Shown here piece after piece: positions 1-14,048 of a DNA stretch of 64,000 nucleotides. The notes beneath the pieces are model-generated. The model worked only from the letters and a program-made list of their open reading frames with translations, did not search any database and was not told the origin of the DNA. Position 1 is the stretch's first letter; every line of letters starts with the position of its first letter. A program made the position numbers and the translations under genes. This DNA is from Beaufortia kweichowensis (Eukaryota; Chordata; Actinopteri; Cypriniformes; Gastromyzontidae). The DNA lies in NCBI GenBank assembly GCA_019155185.1, contig CM032796.1:628501-692500 (forward strand), in the 5' to 3' direction.

Positions 1-897
1 TGGCTCCCCTGATGAGCACTTATACCATCAGCGAGGTGTTTACGGTGAATACTTTTACCCTGAAATAATGATCACCTTGACAACATAATGCAATTTACAT
101 AATTACCGCACAAGAGGCGCAGGGTTAGATTATACCAGCCGAGCGCTGTGAGATTATTTCTCCCGCTGCTTTACATTTGTTGATGCACAGAGATTTTTCT
201 GCAAATACAAATCCATATTCATTTCTGCACAATTCATTTGAATATGTTTCATTTATGAATGCAAATAGATGCGCCATCTTAATCTCTGACTGAAAATCAA
301 TTCAATAATGATTTATGATCTTGCTAAAACATTATATTCAAAAATATAGCCAGTAAAGAAAATACACCTGTTTTGGGTGGTTGCCAGGGTGTTGCTAAGG
401 TGGTTGCCAGGTTAAGTCTTTATAGAGAACCTATAAAACTTAAGACACAGACATAAGAAACAACTGAACCCATTGGAAAGCTGAAGTGATGTCATGAAGC
501 TTACTTCTGCATTATTTAATAATCACAATGAAGAAAGAAATGACACTTTCCCAAATGAGCTGAACTCACCTCAGGATTTAAAAGCGAGACGTTCACAAAC
601 GCTGCTTCTAAAACATCATCAAGATCATTTGATCTCTCGTGTCAAGGTTCCTGAAATGTTTCAGAGAATGTAAAAATCATTTAAGGGTGATATGTGTCAT
701 GTACATCTCTTTAATATTCTTTTACCGCTCGACATGCAGTAAGAAGACGATGAAATTGTGCTGAAGATTGAATGAGATGATACTGTAGGTAATGACACAT
801 CACTGATAGACAGAGAACGCAAGCAAGTTAAAGACAAAACGCTTCTCAATATTTCCCAGAATGCTCTAGTTTAAAGTGTGTCTGACTTCAGTGTGAA

Positions 898-934
<37 letters not shown>

Positions 935-1265
935 TGAGAGTCATCTGAAGTGTGTCATCAAGACTGAACTGAACAGAGATGTCTGAGGAACACAATCAGC
1001 TATAATGTTCTGATTCTTCATCATCTAAAACTAAACACACATAGTCACACGCATTCTGACTTGAGTTTATCTTTGACTGGATCCCAAAATATTCTGGAAA
1101 ATATTCTGAAAAAAGAAAGACAGAATTAGATACAGATGAGAAGATTGATGAGAAGATTGGAGATATTGTAAAGATATACCAATATTTAAATACTGATATT
1201 AACTTTTAGCTAGTGATTTTAATAATTACTTATCATGAAAATAGATGTGTATCAAAGGGCAAACA
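1..1265. other. Gene-free left edge; possible conserved element at 1-260
   Basis: No spliceable coding sequence or long reading frame is visible. The first 260 bases are compositionally richer than what follows (several CpGs, no low-complexity runs) and look like the edge of a regulatory element; this is inference only, since conservation could not be tested. At 371-413 lies a short run of the GTTGCCAGG / GTTGCTAAGG motif that recurs elsewhere in the window. A (GAT)n microsatellite of about 37 bases occupies 898-934. The rest is ordinary AT-rich intergenic DNA. Confidence 0.4.
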
Positions 1266-1269
1266 GGCT

Positions 1270-1828
1270 GATAGAAAGACAGACAGACAGACATAGAGAC
1301 TGATAACAGACAGACAGACATACATAGAGACTGATGACAGACAGACAGACAGACATACATAGAGACTGATGACAGACAGACAGACAGACAGACATAGAGA
1401 CTGACAGACAGACATAGATGACAGACAGACAGACAGACATAGAGACTGATGAACAGACAGACAGACATACATGATGAGACAGACTGATGAGACTGATGAC
1501 AGACAGACAGACATAGAGACTGATGACAGACAGACAGACAGACATAGAGACTGATGACAGACAGACAGACAGACATAGAGACTGATGACAGACAGACAGA
1601 CAGACATAGAGACTGATGACAGACAGACAGACAGACATAGAGACTGATGACAGACAGACAGACAGACATAGAGACTGATGACAGACAGACAGACATAGAA
1701 AACAGATACAGATAAAGGACAGTCAGATAATAGATGTCAGACAGACAAACCAATAGAAAAACAGACAGAAAGACAGACAGATGATAGACAGACAGATGAC
1801 AGACAGACAGATGACAGACAGACAGATG
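1270..1828. repeat. GACA-type minisatellite, 31-bp higher-order unit
   Basis: About 560 bases of (GACA)n broken regularly by TAGAGACTGATGA. Successive TAGAGAC starts at 1514, 1545 and 1576 are 31 bases apart, so the array is a minisatellite of 31-bp units evolved from a tetranucleotide repeat. The left part is less regular, and the right end decays to simple GACA/GATGACA. Long reading frames cross it on the minus strand in all three frames only because the repeat lacks stop codons; they are not genes. Confidence 0.95.
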
Positions 1829-4559
1829 TAAGTCCAAGCACACAAATCAGTGATGAGCAGAAATAACAGCAAATGAGAGAGAGACAGACAGTCATCATTC
1901 ACTTCTACTGTACATACACTAATATATCCATATAAATGCTACACAAACCACTGTCATCATTTAAACACATATACTTCTATAGTTTAACTTTAAGCAGAGA
2001 AACACATGATGAGAGATGTTTATCTTTAATAGAAAGATGAGATATTGTAATATGAGGTACATACTGATGTTAGTCTCAGACCTGTGGTCTGGTACATGAC
2101 CTCCTCCTGTCAGATCATTGATCTACAACATCCACATGTGATGATACCGCTGTTCACAGCACACGACTGTTGCTTAGCAACTGCTTAACAAGAAGTTTGG
2201 GTAAAATCAAACTTAAGTAAACACATTAGTAAAGAACAGAAGAAAAGAATATACATTAAATGACAGTACTGAGTGTCTCTTTCAGAACAGATCTTAATAT
2301 TATAAACTTCAATCCACAAAGAGTAACAGAAGAGGGTTAAAGCTCATATATAATTCATCATACGACTCGTCATCTGTTAATAAGATACATTTGAGGTGAT
2401 TTCTAGTACTGCTCCTTAAAAACAAAAAGACTTTTAATAGAAATAAAACGATTTACTTGACTGTTTTTAACATACATCGCATTATTAACACATTTAATAA
2501 AGTCATAAACAAGATATCATCACATTATCAATGTTATGTTTAATTCAATATTTTTTCACTCCATCAAAATCTTGTAAATAAATTCCACTAAAGGTGTAAA
2601 AACAGAAGCGTTTCAGGACAGATGGTGTTGAGGAGATGAGCTGTATAGGAATATGTTTCATTACCGGTACCGGCTGTCCACTTTTACTCTACAGTCACAC
2701 CGTTGGCATTCACAGATCCCCGTGTGTCCTTCTCCTTAAATCTGTCTAAATGACAAGCCACCCGGTGCCGCTCGCTCTGAAAGGACACGGGTAACCTCCA
2801 CCCACCCACCGGCACACGCCACGTCACTTCTCTTAATTCAATTAAGATCATTTTTATTGACTTAATTGTTTGAGACAAGTCATTTTCCCAGGCTTAAAGT
2901 GCCACACTGACAGCAGATCAGTTATTAATGTGTTTTTTAATTGAAGTGGATGTCTGGAGAGACGGGTTTATACCGGCCCACTCGGAAAGAGTCTGAAGCC
3001 CTCAGCAATGAAAGATTATCAGTATATAGTCTTTAACTATATAAATATGATATGTCTCTCAAACAAGCAATGCAAGCAGTATTTTATCACATAGACCTAC
3101 TGAAAATGTGAAATGTTTCTGTACTCAAAACATTTGTCAAAAGTTACACAGCAATTAATAATGTCAATTTATCGCTTCAGTGAGAGAGATTTAATGTTCA
3201 ACACAGCAGAACAAAGTGTTCAGAGCATGTGATTGACCTGACATTCATTTCCGTCAATAATCATTTTATTTTAATAAAGGTAACACATGATATATAATAT
3301 AATAATATAATATAATATCTCGCGTGATACTCGGTTCACAAACAAAACATTATAAATAAGATTCAGTAAATGTAAATTAAGACTAAAATTAATTAATAAG
3401 TTTACAAACGTTTATTAAGATGAAACATTTCTGCTGTAAATGTGTTTATAAATTCATATAGTTTCATTTATTTCTCTCTCTGAAGTTTAATGTAGAGAGT
3501 CATTTATATCCAGATCATTCTTCATGTGTTGATACTGTAATCATAAGACACAGAAACACATTACATCACAGCTGATAATCAAATCAAACCTGAAACCTAC
3601 TAACTGACTTCTGTTCTGTAATGATTCACTGAAAACACAATTCAACTGAAGGATGAGATTAAAATAGACTAAACATCACTGAAAAACAGAACAATAAATA
3701 ACTTACATCAAATATAGAACCATTCAGTTCTCCATTATACAGCATGTCAGAGGACCTGTTTGAAGACACGAGTATTAGGGTTAATTGGTTTGTGTTGTCA
3801 TTCTCATAGGTGGCATTTATCTATGTGGGAATCTGGTGGCATGTGTCCTTGTAGTACACACCTGAACAAGGGTTTTAATGAAGACAATTAGCATGAAGGG
3901 CATCTGAGGAGACCCGGGAATGAGTTATTAAAATTCAAGTGTTTTCTAACTGCTGTAATGAACCTGAACTGAACGACTGTAGTAAATACTGTAGTGTTAC
4001 TGTAGGAAACTTTACACTACTGCACTAGAATTCACTATAGTAAACTGTAGTAACATTATTTCTCATTGAAATCATGCTTTCTTTTAATGGAGATTTAGTC
4101 ATAAACACCTGCTGATAGTTGAATTATTTTCAGATCTCATTAGAAGAGAGCTGGTCACTTCTGTAGGTCACGTCTCGGTCCAGAGAATAAATAAATGAAA
4201 CGGTAACTGGGGTTAAAGATTCAATCTCTTAATGGATAATGTCTTCACGGCGCTCCTGAGAAACGCGCTCAACCTTAAATTGTTCCAGCGGTGCAGAAAA
4301 GCTTCTCTTAGATTTAATCTAATTGGTCTCTTCACAATGACGTGCCGAGCCGCCGTACAGACTTAACTATACACTTGAAGATCATATTGAGGCTCAGCCC
4401 GTTACTACGGCAACAATTTCAAAGAGGAGAAATCAGGTTTGGCTCAGCTGATGAACTGATCAGATTTATTGTTTGTGGGTCATGAACAATAAAATAAACT
4501 TCAATGAATGATGAACTGCACTGTAAAATGTGAAACTCTGTCACTTTAATCTCAGATGT

Positions 4560-4860
4560 TTCTCAAGAGAAGAAAAACAGCAAAATCAATTCAATTGTTC
4601 AAATGAATGCAGATTGTTGAGGTCAAATAATCTGGATTTGGGTCAATTTGATGAGAAATATTTGAGTTCATATTAAAATCTTTAATAATGTTGGTTTTTG
4701 ATGTCAGACATCACAAATCTGAGTTGAGTTTGTGTTGAGATCTCTTCTGAAACTCTAATGACAGAGAAATATCTGAGACACACATGAGACTTCCATTTGA
4801 TCTTCATTTAATCTCACTGATGTCTAGAAGAAAAACTGAGATATTATATAAGAGATCTCA
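4560..4860 (+). repeat. Dispersed repeat, copy 1
   Basis: About 300 bases that reappear, diverged but collinear and in the same orientation, at roughly 18640-18965. Shared blocks include AATAATCTGGATTTGGGT, TTTGAGTTCATATTAAAATC, AAATCTGAGTTGAGTTTGTG, TGAGACACACATGAGACTT and TTGATCTTCATTTAATCTCA. The similarity is seen directly. Its class (old non-autonomous transposon or segmental copy) is not known to me. Confidence 0.75.
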
Positions 4861-5479
4861 GCTGTGATTTACTCACCCAATCACAGATGGAGATGCAGAC
4901 AGACAGTGTTTATTCTAATCCAGCAGCAGGTTAAAACATGTGAAATCATCTACAGAAAACAAGTCAAAGAGATTCTCAGCATCATAGATTATTCATGTCT
5001 TCATAACCGTACCCATTTTCCGCTCATTTAGATCTGTAACGGTAGAGATATTGCCATAATCAATAAATATTGATGATATCACTGCAACACATGTCTCCTG
5101 GTTATATTTCATCTGCTTAACATGACCTGCAGACGATATCTATTTGTTTCCAGTAAACTGTGTTTCTGAGATACACAATGAACATCTTCTCTTCCTGCTT
5201 TACTGTAAACTGAGGTACATCATTGACTTTAACAAGGACAACTTTTCCCCTTAAACCTTCATCAATTCTCACTAATGATGAAAAATGATTTGACTTTAAC
5301 CGTTTAGAGCTTCAAGCACTTTGTAAATGAATCACTGTGTCATAATTGTTCATGAAATCAGCTCTTCATTCATCACGGCCGGAGGATTCGGGTGAATGGA
5401 CATTAAGTATTTGTTGAAAAGTGGGTTTGACTTCAGGCACTCATTTAACATTTTAATGTCTTCAGAATGTTGGATAGAT

Positions 5480-5496
5480 GACACGTGACACGTGTC
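5480..5496. promoter_or_regulatory. Inverted pair of CACGTG E-boxes
   Basis: GACACGTG-A-CACGTGTC is an almost perfect 17-bp palindrome holding two canonical E-boxes (5482-5487 and 5489-5494) seven bases apart centre to centre. CACGTG is the core for bHLH-ZIP factors (USF, MYC/MAX, TFE). Whether it acts in this desert is unknown; chance occurrence is possible. Confidence 0.35.
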
Positions 5497-7876
5497 GAGT
5501 GGATCAGATGAGGACTTCTGCCTCCAGTAAAACTCTCGTTTCATACTAAAGTGAATGATGTTTTTAACTGTAGAAATGAGATTATTAACCCATAATGGAA
5601 TGACTCATTTATGCATTTGTTTGTTTTTATTATCTATATTTCATTAATTATATTGTTTTGGTTCAATAACATGATCCACATACAGTAGATTGTGCTGATG
5701 TTAAACTCATTTCCACAAACTGATGCATATTAAAATCATCAAAATCCAGTAAAAATATAAAGAATAATTGAACTTAAGTTTCACAAATCTTCTATCCTTC
5801 ATGTGCACAATTCCATGCAGATGTCACATGCAAAACAAACACTTCTAGTGATTTCTGCACGATAGTTTTTCATTGCTAATATATGTCCATGTTAATTTTT
5901 CAGACACTTTGCAATAACATTCTGCATCAATAACATCCACAGACAGACTCTCTATAATAGAAATAAATATACTAATTTAATCAGATTTACTCAAGTAAAG
6001 AATAAAGGCAAATTCAATTGCTCGCTGGAAACTGAAAAATGTGTTTGTGACAGTCTGAATTACACTGTCTGTATAGCAGCAGTTATTTCAATATCTATTG
6101 ATAAAAGTGTCTTTGAGATTCAGTCAAGACGGCAAAACAGCCCAATATCTTAACAAATGAATGTCAAAACTTTCAGCAGTGTATTAAACTTTAAGAAATA
6201 AAACTAATGTGCTGATAAGAGTCATCTTAAAGAAACTTCAGGAACATCATCTTCTCATCAGATCCACATCTTTAGCTCTGATCACACCACAAACTCATGT
6301 TATTATAAATGAAGCTGTCAGACATACATGAAGTCATGCTTTATACCAGACACATACAGTATGGGCAAAACTCAAGCCTGAATTATGAATTAACAGAATG
6401 TGTTTTATTATATTCAGGAGATGCTTTTCAGTGTGACTGAGGAAGGATATGACAAATGAGAAACTGATGAAGGATGTGCTGAATGATAAGAGATTTGAAA
6501 TGAATTGTGTTCACACAGACGTAACGTTTACAATCCAGATATAATATATACACATGGTGTGTTTGGAATTTGCATGAACATCATTGTACCATCTGCATGA
6601 TAAGATGTTAACAAACTGTAAAATATATACAAATGATTCGAATATATAACAATAAACTGCAACAATTACAATATGCATATGAAGGACATTATAGTTTCAA
6701 CTTGTTTCTCATGAAACATTCAGAATGAAGAAGTTTGAATGCGTGAGAGACTTTTGTATTTGCTTGTGATGGTTTGGTTTGGTTCAATGTTAATATCCAC
6801 ATCAGAAACAGTTGAAATGATCAGAAGTTCATCTTAATGAACCTGTAAGAACATTGAGATTCTTCATCAGCAGGTCCTGACGAGCGTCAGCTATTCACAA
6901 GAAGCTCTCGGTAAGAAATCAATATTGATGTTCTCAATTACAGAAGCGCTTAAAAGCTAAACGGCCTTTAGCCGCTGGTACATCAGAGAAGAGACAGAGA
7001 CTACAGGTAAAAAAAACAAAAGTCTTAAAGAGTTTGAATGAATCCTGATCAAACAGATGATGATGATTATTATTATTAGCCTGAAACAAACAAACACATA
7101 TCTATGTGTATACTGTAAATCAGCTTCATTGAAAAACACGTGATGATACTAAATGGAAATGACCAAGAATAAAACAGCTAAAGGAAAAGACCACAGCATC
7201 TGTTGAAAGCTGAAAGATCCTCAGATGTTAAGTGTCCAAACACCAAACATTTACCTCCCAAACTGAACTTTAACTTTCATCCAATTCACAGATTAATACT
7301 TCACAGATATTTGAGAAAAACCTTTAAAATTCCTTCCAGAAACACGCAGATAAGAGGACAGAGCAGCGTTCACTCTTCCAGTCTTTAGTCCAAAAGAAAG
7401 ATAAGAAAATCTATGAGTTTTGTATTAAATGAATGTTTTATTTATTCACAAACTTACTTTAAAAAGTAAGAGATAAGCAAGACTGAAGGTTGAACACAGA
7501 ATGGATTTGGATTGTGTTTCTTTCCTTCACAGAGACCTGCACATGATATTAAACACACAACGGCTGTGGAATTAACAATGAAGAAACAAACACACATCCT
7601 TCTTTCCAGAATAATGCTCGACATATATATGACATGAATCAGCTGTGTTGCAAATACTGTTTGTAAATTAACACAATGTTTATCTATGAGAATATTTCTC
7701 TGATTACAGACTAATACAGATCACACACATTCATGAAAACAGATCAGTATATTATTCAAGACTGTATATTTTCTAAACATACATTCACAACATTGTGAAA
7801 AAAGCTACTTGTGTCTCTCTATGGGCTGTTTTGATGTATTTTACAGTATCAACTTTAGGTCATTCATTAAAATTGA

Positions 7877-7998
7877 CATCATCATCATCATCATCATCAT
7901 CATCCTCATCATCCTCACCATCATCACCATCATCATCCTCATCATCATCATCATCCTCATCATCATCATCACCATCACCATCACCACCATCATCATCC

Positions 7999-8055
<57 letters not shown>

Positions 8056-8081
8056 CCATCACCATCATCCTCATCCTCATC

Positions 8082-8112
<31 letters not shown>

Positions 8113-8222
8113 CCATCATCACCATCATCCTCATCATCATCATCACCATCATCCTCATCATCATCCTCCTCATCATCATCATCACCATCATCATCACCAT
8201 CATCATCATCCCATCATCATCC

Positions 8223-8256
<34 letters not shown>

Positions 8257-8316
8257 CATCATCATCATCACCATCACCATCACCATCATCATCATCATCA
8301 TCACCATCACCATCAC
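7877..8316. repeat. (TCA)n trinucleotide array, 440 bp
   Basis: An interrupted trinucleotide run (TCA with CCA and CCT variants). All six frames stay open through it, giving poly-Ser, poly-His, poly-Ile and poly-Met type products, which explains the apparent 182-codon reading frame starting at 7795. There is no evidence of a gene: no conserved flanks, and the start codon lies in ordinary AT-rich DNA. Confidence 0.95.
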
Positions 8317-11300
8317 GTTTCTGCTCTTAAAAGAAATAAGTGATTATAAGATGTAAGAAGTCCTTAAGTCTCCTGTACTGAAATCAGTTTTCATTCAGTA
8401 TGTTCTGTATGAATGGCAGGATCTTCAGTGTATTGCCAATAGCTCTAATTAAAAGACTTACGTCCCCAGCGGAAGCCACTTCACATGGAAAGAGCTGCGT
8501 TCACTTACAGATGACGTCTGAATAGTGTTTGATTAATAAAGAGCAAAGTTTAGTCAGAACTATTTAACCTTTTCATAACCGTCACTGCTGTGTCAACATC
8601 ATGACTACTATAGAAATAAGTTTCAACTTTTTGCCTGCAATCACTTGAATCCATGCAGAAATGACGTTTGTTTCATTTGCAGAGACCCTTAAACTCAGTT
8701 CCTGTACCTCCATTTATTTCTGACCCGTGTACGTGATGAGCGCTGAGAACAAATCTTCAAGTAAACTTTTACTGAACACTAAACACCTCCATCTTCCTTC
8801 AAAGCGTTTAGCAAGTTAAATAACAATTCAGCCAGCATTTACCAACCCTCACGTCATATTTTACACCTTTAATCCTGAAAGACAAATATTAATAATATTT
8901 CAATGAAAGTATCATCACTGACAGCACAAACACGTACACAAAAGCATTTTCATCCCCTAAGAAGTGTGGATCAGAAATAAAAGAACACGCCAGAAACACA
9001 AAACAGAACAAGCATTGAGACGGATCCAGTGTCAGCAAAACTGCTTATCAAAAACACTTACTGACAATATATAAAACACTTTGTGTAACACAATCAGAAA
9101 TATTCATCATGTCAGTCGGGTCAAGCCGGATCAGGTTCTAGCGGGAGAGAAACACAGATCTGTATTGATTTAGGGTTGTGCGGCGGTGAGAGGAGATGAT
9201 GTCATTAACCCCTTCATACCTGCTGTCAAAACACTGCAACAATCAATCAGATGATATCACATCTGATCGCATATGTATGAAGATTTAAACAACACAAAGC
9301 ACTTTTACTTTGAGTGTTTTATAGCTATTTAAACAACAACACAAGTTTAAACATCTAGAAGACATCTCAGAAATGTCTGAAACTGTGCTATGATTTGAGT
9401 CAGATTTCCATATGAACGATTCACATTCATTTTATCCCTTTATACTTTTACTGAATGTAAACATTTGACTCCAAAAAGCATGCAAGATAAAGTTGATATT
9501 TGAATGAAAATCTCAGTGAATTTAAGGTCAGACGCATGAAGAGGAAACATCTGAGCAATAACAACTTCACATTCACACAGACATTTTACTTTCTGAAATC
9601 TGAACGCAGACACACACACACACACATATATATATATTCTGTTGAAAGAAAGTAAGGTCAGATGGTAAGGTTAGTGATAACACACTCGTCTGGTTATATC
9701 GCAGGAGGCAGAATACATTCAGGAGTTTAGAGGACGACCGCATGCACGTGTTCTGCATATAAACCAGATGTCTGATCAGTAATGAACGGCTTTCTCAAAC
9801 AACTCACTATGTTTCTGAAATACAAGATGAGTTTTGTGAAAGAAAGAAGATGACTGGTTTAAACAAACTACACATAATAAAGTCAAAACACAAGCATCAC
9901 TATTGATTATATTCAAAGAAACTAACACCAAACGAAATACTATAGTATACTGTAATATTTTTTCATCAGCAACCAAAATCTTTTTAATCTGACAACCTTA
10001 ACTTTGGTTAACAAAAAAATAAAAACTGTACAACTAATACATGTAAACTGGGCTCAGATGTATAATTAAAATGTTTCCTCTTCATACCTGAAGTCTTGAA
10101 TCTTGTTGTTGCTTATTTTTAAAGCTCCTTATATTTGATTTAATTTAAAATAAACATTTGCTAATTATTTACATAAGCAGTTTGCTTTCAAATCTTATGA
10201 TTAATTCCCTAAATGACATTTGCCTAGTTTCCAAATGATAAACTAAAGACAGACAGATATTTAATATTTACTGTTAACATCAGATGAGAAATCTGTCAAA
10301 ATACAACGAAAGACTTCAGAACACACAAGGCTTTTTGTTTAGCAATGCTAAGAATGGGTATCGTTTTGCTGTTGCCTCCATTTTACATTTTCTTGTAATA
10401 CAACACATCTTGACCTTGGGACGTATGTTAAACATGAAAGAATACGTCATCCCATCACCTGCAGAGATAAAATAAGAAATCTTATTAGGGTCTATTTAAA
10501 TGAAAGCGGAGCACAAGGTGTTATTGGGGTGGAAATACAGGCCAATAGAAAGCGGATCATTGAGCTGAAAGTTAAAAACACACAACTTTCCTGACCCGCT
10601 GGAGAGCGCGCCTCGTCCCTCGAGTCATCTCGCCCTTGAAAACCAAAAGGCGACAGATATTTAAAGCAGTCATATTATTAAAGTTCCTGCCCCTGCGAAT
10701 CTATTTTTCACTTGTTTCTCCGGTTCTTTTGACAAGCCCGTGACAGTAAAGTAAATTAGGCCACTTTAACCTTTGACCCCGGACCATTTTTCAAAGGCAC
10801 CTTATTCTACACCTGCACAATTTCAATTCAACATCTCATTTCGGTAAAGCAGAGACATCAAAGCCCGAGCAGCTACATCCCATAAAATCACACCAAATCC
10901 CAGTGACTTCTCACTGCTATGAAAAAAGACTGTCCTGTGCTCCAACTTTTGACCTGACGGGTTCTTCAGAGAATAAGAGCAGATGAACACGATATAGAGG
11001 AGAATTAATGAAGGTCAGCTGATGATCTGATATAACGACCGTTTAGAGGTCATATCCACATCATATACACGTACCAAGATTAAATCTTTAGAAGTGCTCA
11101 TTTTCCATCAATGTTAAATAACAGTTACAACGCTTTCATTCTGTAAAACATAAACGTCCAAAAGGAAGCAGGAAAATAAAATATTCATGTCATCAAAAAT
11201 CATATTTAATTCAAAACGCAATTCTTTCAGGCTAAATGTGTGTGTCCTTTAAAACTAACACCTATAAATAATACAGTCCCTCATATTAGAACTATGTGAA

Positions 11301-13750
11301 ACTATAAAATGATGGTTGTGAATGTGTGTGTGTTCTGTCATTGTATGTTTTCTATATACTCGCATGAATAATTGAATACATGAAGAGATCAGTGAGATAT
11401 TTTCACACAATAAACTCAATGAGAGTGTGTTAAACATCAGCTGAATATAATATAATCTATGTGTCTCACAGGATAATTGACATGTAAATGAACACGGGAG
11501 AAGAGCGTGTAGGTCAGAACGGCTCTTGTCTTGAATGATAACGGTTAAAGCACTTATTACCTGACAATGACTGAAGCATCAATTACAATCTGAATGTCAC
11601 GAGAATCAACCGTTTAACACTCACCGCATTTACATTTCTAAACCTAGAGACTTTAAAATAAAAAATAGTATTCATTTAGCATTTGTAAGGAATAAAATAC
11701 ACAAAATAAAACAAACTAGTTAAATACTAGTCTGACGTTCATGCTGTTTTTAGAGTAAAACTGCCAATCAAACACGTCTCATAAAATAAAGAAAACACAG
11801 GCCCTTGTGTGATTCTGGATTATACAACAGTGTCAACATGGTGAATGTGTTTTATTTTCCTCTTCGTGAAAATCTTATCCAGTCGAAATGAAATATAAAA
11901 CTGATCTTATATACTTCATTCTCATGTCTGATCTTACTGTAAAGTGCCTTTATGACAGTCTACATCTCATCGTTTATGATCCATCATCAAAATCCTTCAA
12001 GAAAATCAATAAAACGTATTAATAAAATATGAAATATCCTGGTTTACATCATCAATCAACTAAAGTAAACGTGGTTGTGATTTCAACTTAGACACATTAA
12101 ATTATGTCAGCGTCACTGTAATATGATGGTTTTACCTGTAACAGATCTCTGAACAGTGGATATTCAGTAAAGAACTGAAACTAATATATAATTTATAATA
12201 TAAAATAATGTTTCAACATGATGTAAAAGTATCACAATACCTGACGCACATCTGAATATTCCATCTCTGTATTCAGGATTTCAGAAATATCAGTTACTGC
12301 ATCCAGACGAACCAAAAGTCAACCGAACATTCAGATGATTTCTTCAGTATTACCTGCAAAACACAAACACATCGTAATGAATTACTCTACAGGACCGTTT
12401 ATAACTTGTAAGATCACGTCAGATTTATCAAGCAAAATACTAATCAGCTATGAATCATTTTAATAATATTATTTGCATTAAAAGATGATAATATATAATT
12501 ATGAAATATATAATAATAATAATATACTTACAGCTTTACTAAAAACAGTTATTCAGTCTCTAAATCCCACTGTTAAAATCTACTGATTATATTGAAATAA
12601 ATTAAAGCTTTGCGTCTTTTGTCTAATTTTTCATTGTTGTGAAATATTGACTTTAACACAACAGATGAAATGGATCAGGTGTTTTAATTACAGAACACAT
12701 GAATGATAATCGTTGACCACTGAACCTCCATTTCTGTCTTATCTGTAAACTTCTTTTGCGTCTGTGATGTGTGTGAATCAGAGAGAGTTAATCCAGCAGC
12801 TTCCTGTTAAAACCATCAGAGGTGAAACTATTGAGCTGATAGCATTGACCGTCTTATCTCGGCCGTGCTAAAGCTTTTGCTCTCATATCGCCCACAAAAA
12901 CACCCTGGACTTATTCGTTCCTCTTTCCTTTACAAAAAACACAGATGGCAATTTAAAAAAGTCACGCTTGTAATGTTGCCATAGCACTCAGTGGAAAATC
13001 CTCCAAAATCATTGTTCTTGTCTTAAACTCTGCATGAAATTATATAGTTTACAGATTTTCATAAAACATCCCGCTGTGTTCACCTGCTGAGGTTTCTTTT
13101 GCCAAAACTTCATTCTGTGTAGAGACGAACAAGTGTCTTTAATTTCTCTTGGCTTTCAGATGATAGTTCTCTAATCTCACTATAATCTGAATGATTTTGG
13201 TAACACGATTTAACATAAAAATCTTTTCCTTGTGAAAAAGTTTTGGACGAGACATGCTCGAGTTATAACTAAATCAAGAAAAACGAAATCCTTCACACTC
13301 CAGACCTTTAGCCATCTTAAAATAAAAGATGTGTTATCATTGACACGTCCTCATGTAGTTTATAATCCTGAATGTGACTCTTTTCTTCAGTGTAACAGAA
13401 ATGAGGGTCAATGTTGTTTGATTAAATACTGGTTATAATAAAACTTTTATGGAAATAATAAAACTTGCTTGTAAAATTAACTGTTCAACCAGACACAAGA
13501 GCTTGTGATGTTTGCTGACATCAAATCTCAATGACCAATTCTTGTTTAAGTACCGAGTTCATATTTCTTTATGCAATTCTCTCTTACACTTTCTCATAAT
13601 ACCAAAATGTTTTGTTTGTAGATTTATTATAATAATATTTCAGTTCTGATTCATTTACATGAAGAGAAAGAGAGAGAGAAGCTAAAGAGTAAATTACAGA
13701 TATACCTCTCATTCTCTCACTAGAGCTCATACCTGAACACTCTCCTGAAC
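8317..13750. other. Intergenic; complex segments at 8440-8525 and 10540-10910
   Basis: No gene seen. A small (CA)n(TA)n run is at 9609-9640. The interval 10540-10910 stands out for higher complexity, several CpGs and no repeats (it includes ACCTTTGACCCCGGACC at about 10769), and 12830-12990 is similar. These look like candidate conserved non-coding elements, but I cannot test conservation. The remainder is AT-rich DNA with only short random reading frames. Confidence 0.4.

Positions 13751-14048
<298 letters not shown>

Larger units (their letters stand above)
1829..7876. other. Intergenic stretch without a recognisable gene
   Basis: AT-rich DNA with no convincing exon. It contains a dispersed-repeat copy at about 4560-4860 (see the paired copy near 18.7 kb). 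It also has a CpG-containing, complex segment at 4230-4460 that could be regulatory, a paired CACGTG palindrome at 5480-5496, and a run of CTGTAGTA-type motifs at 3975-4055 resembling degenerate teleost repeat DNA. The small reading frames of 60-64 codons here have no family resemblance or splice context that I can see. Confidence 0.45.

Noticed and set aside
7795..8343. 182-codon poly-Ser/His reading frame
   Set aside because: Purely a (TCA)n array with random flanks; other frames are equally open.
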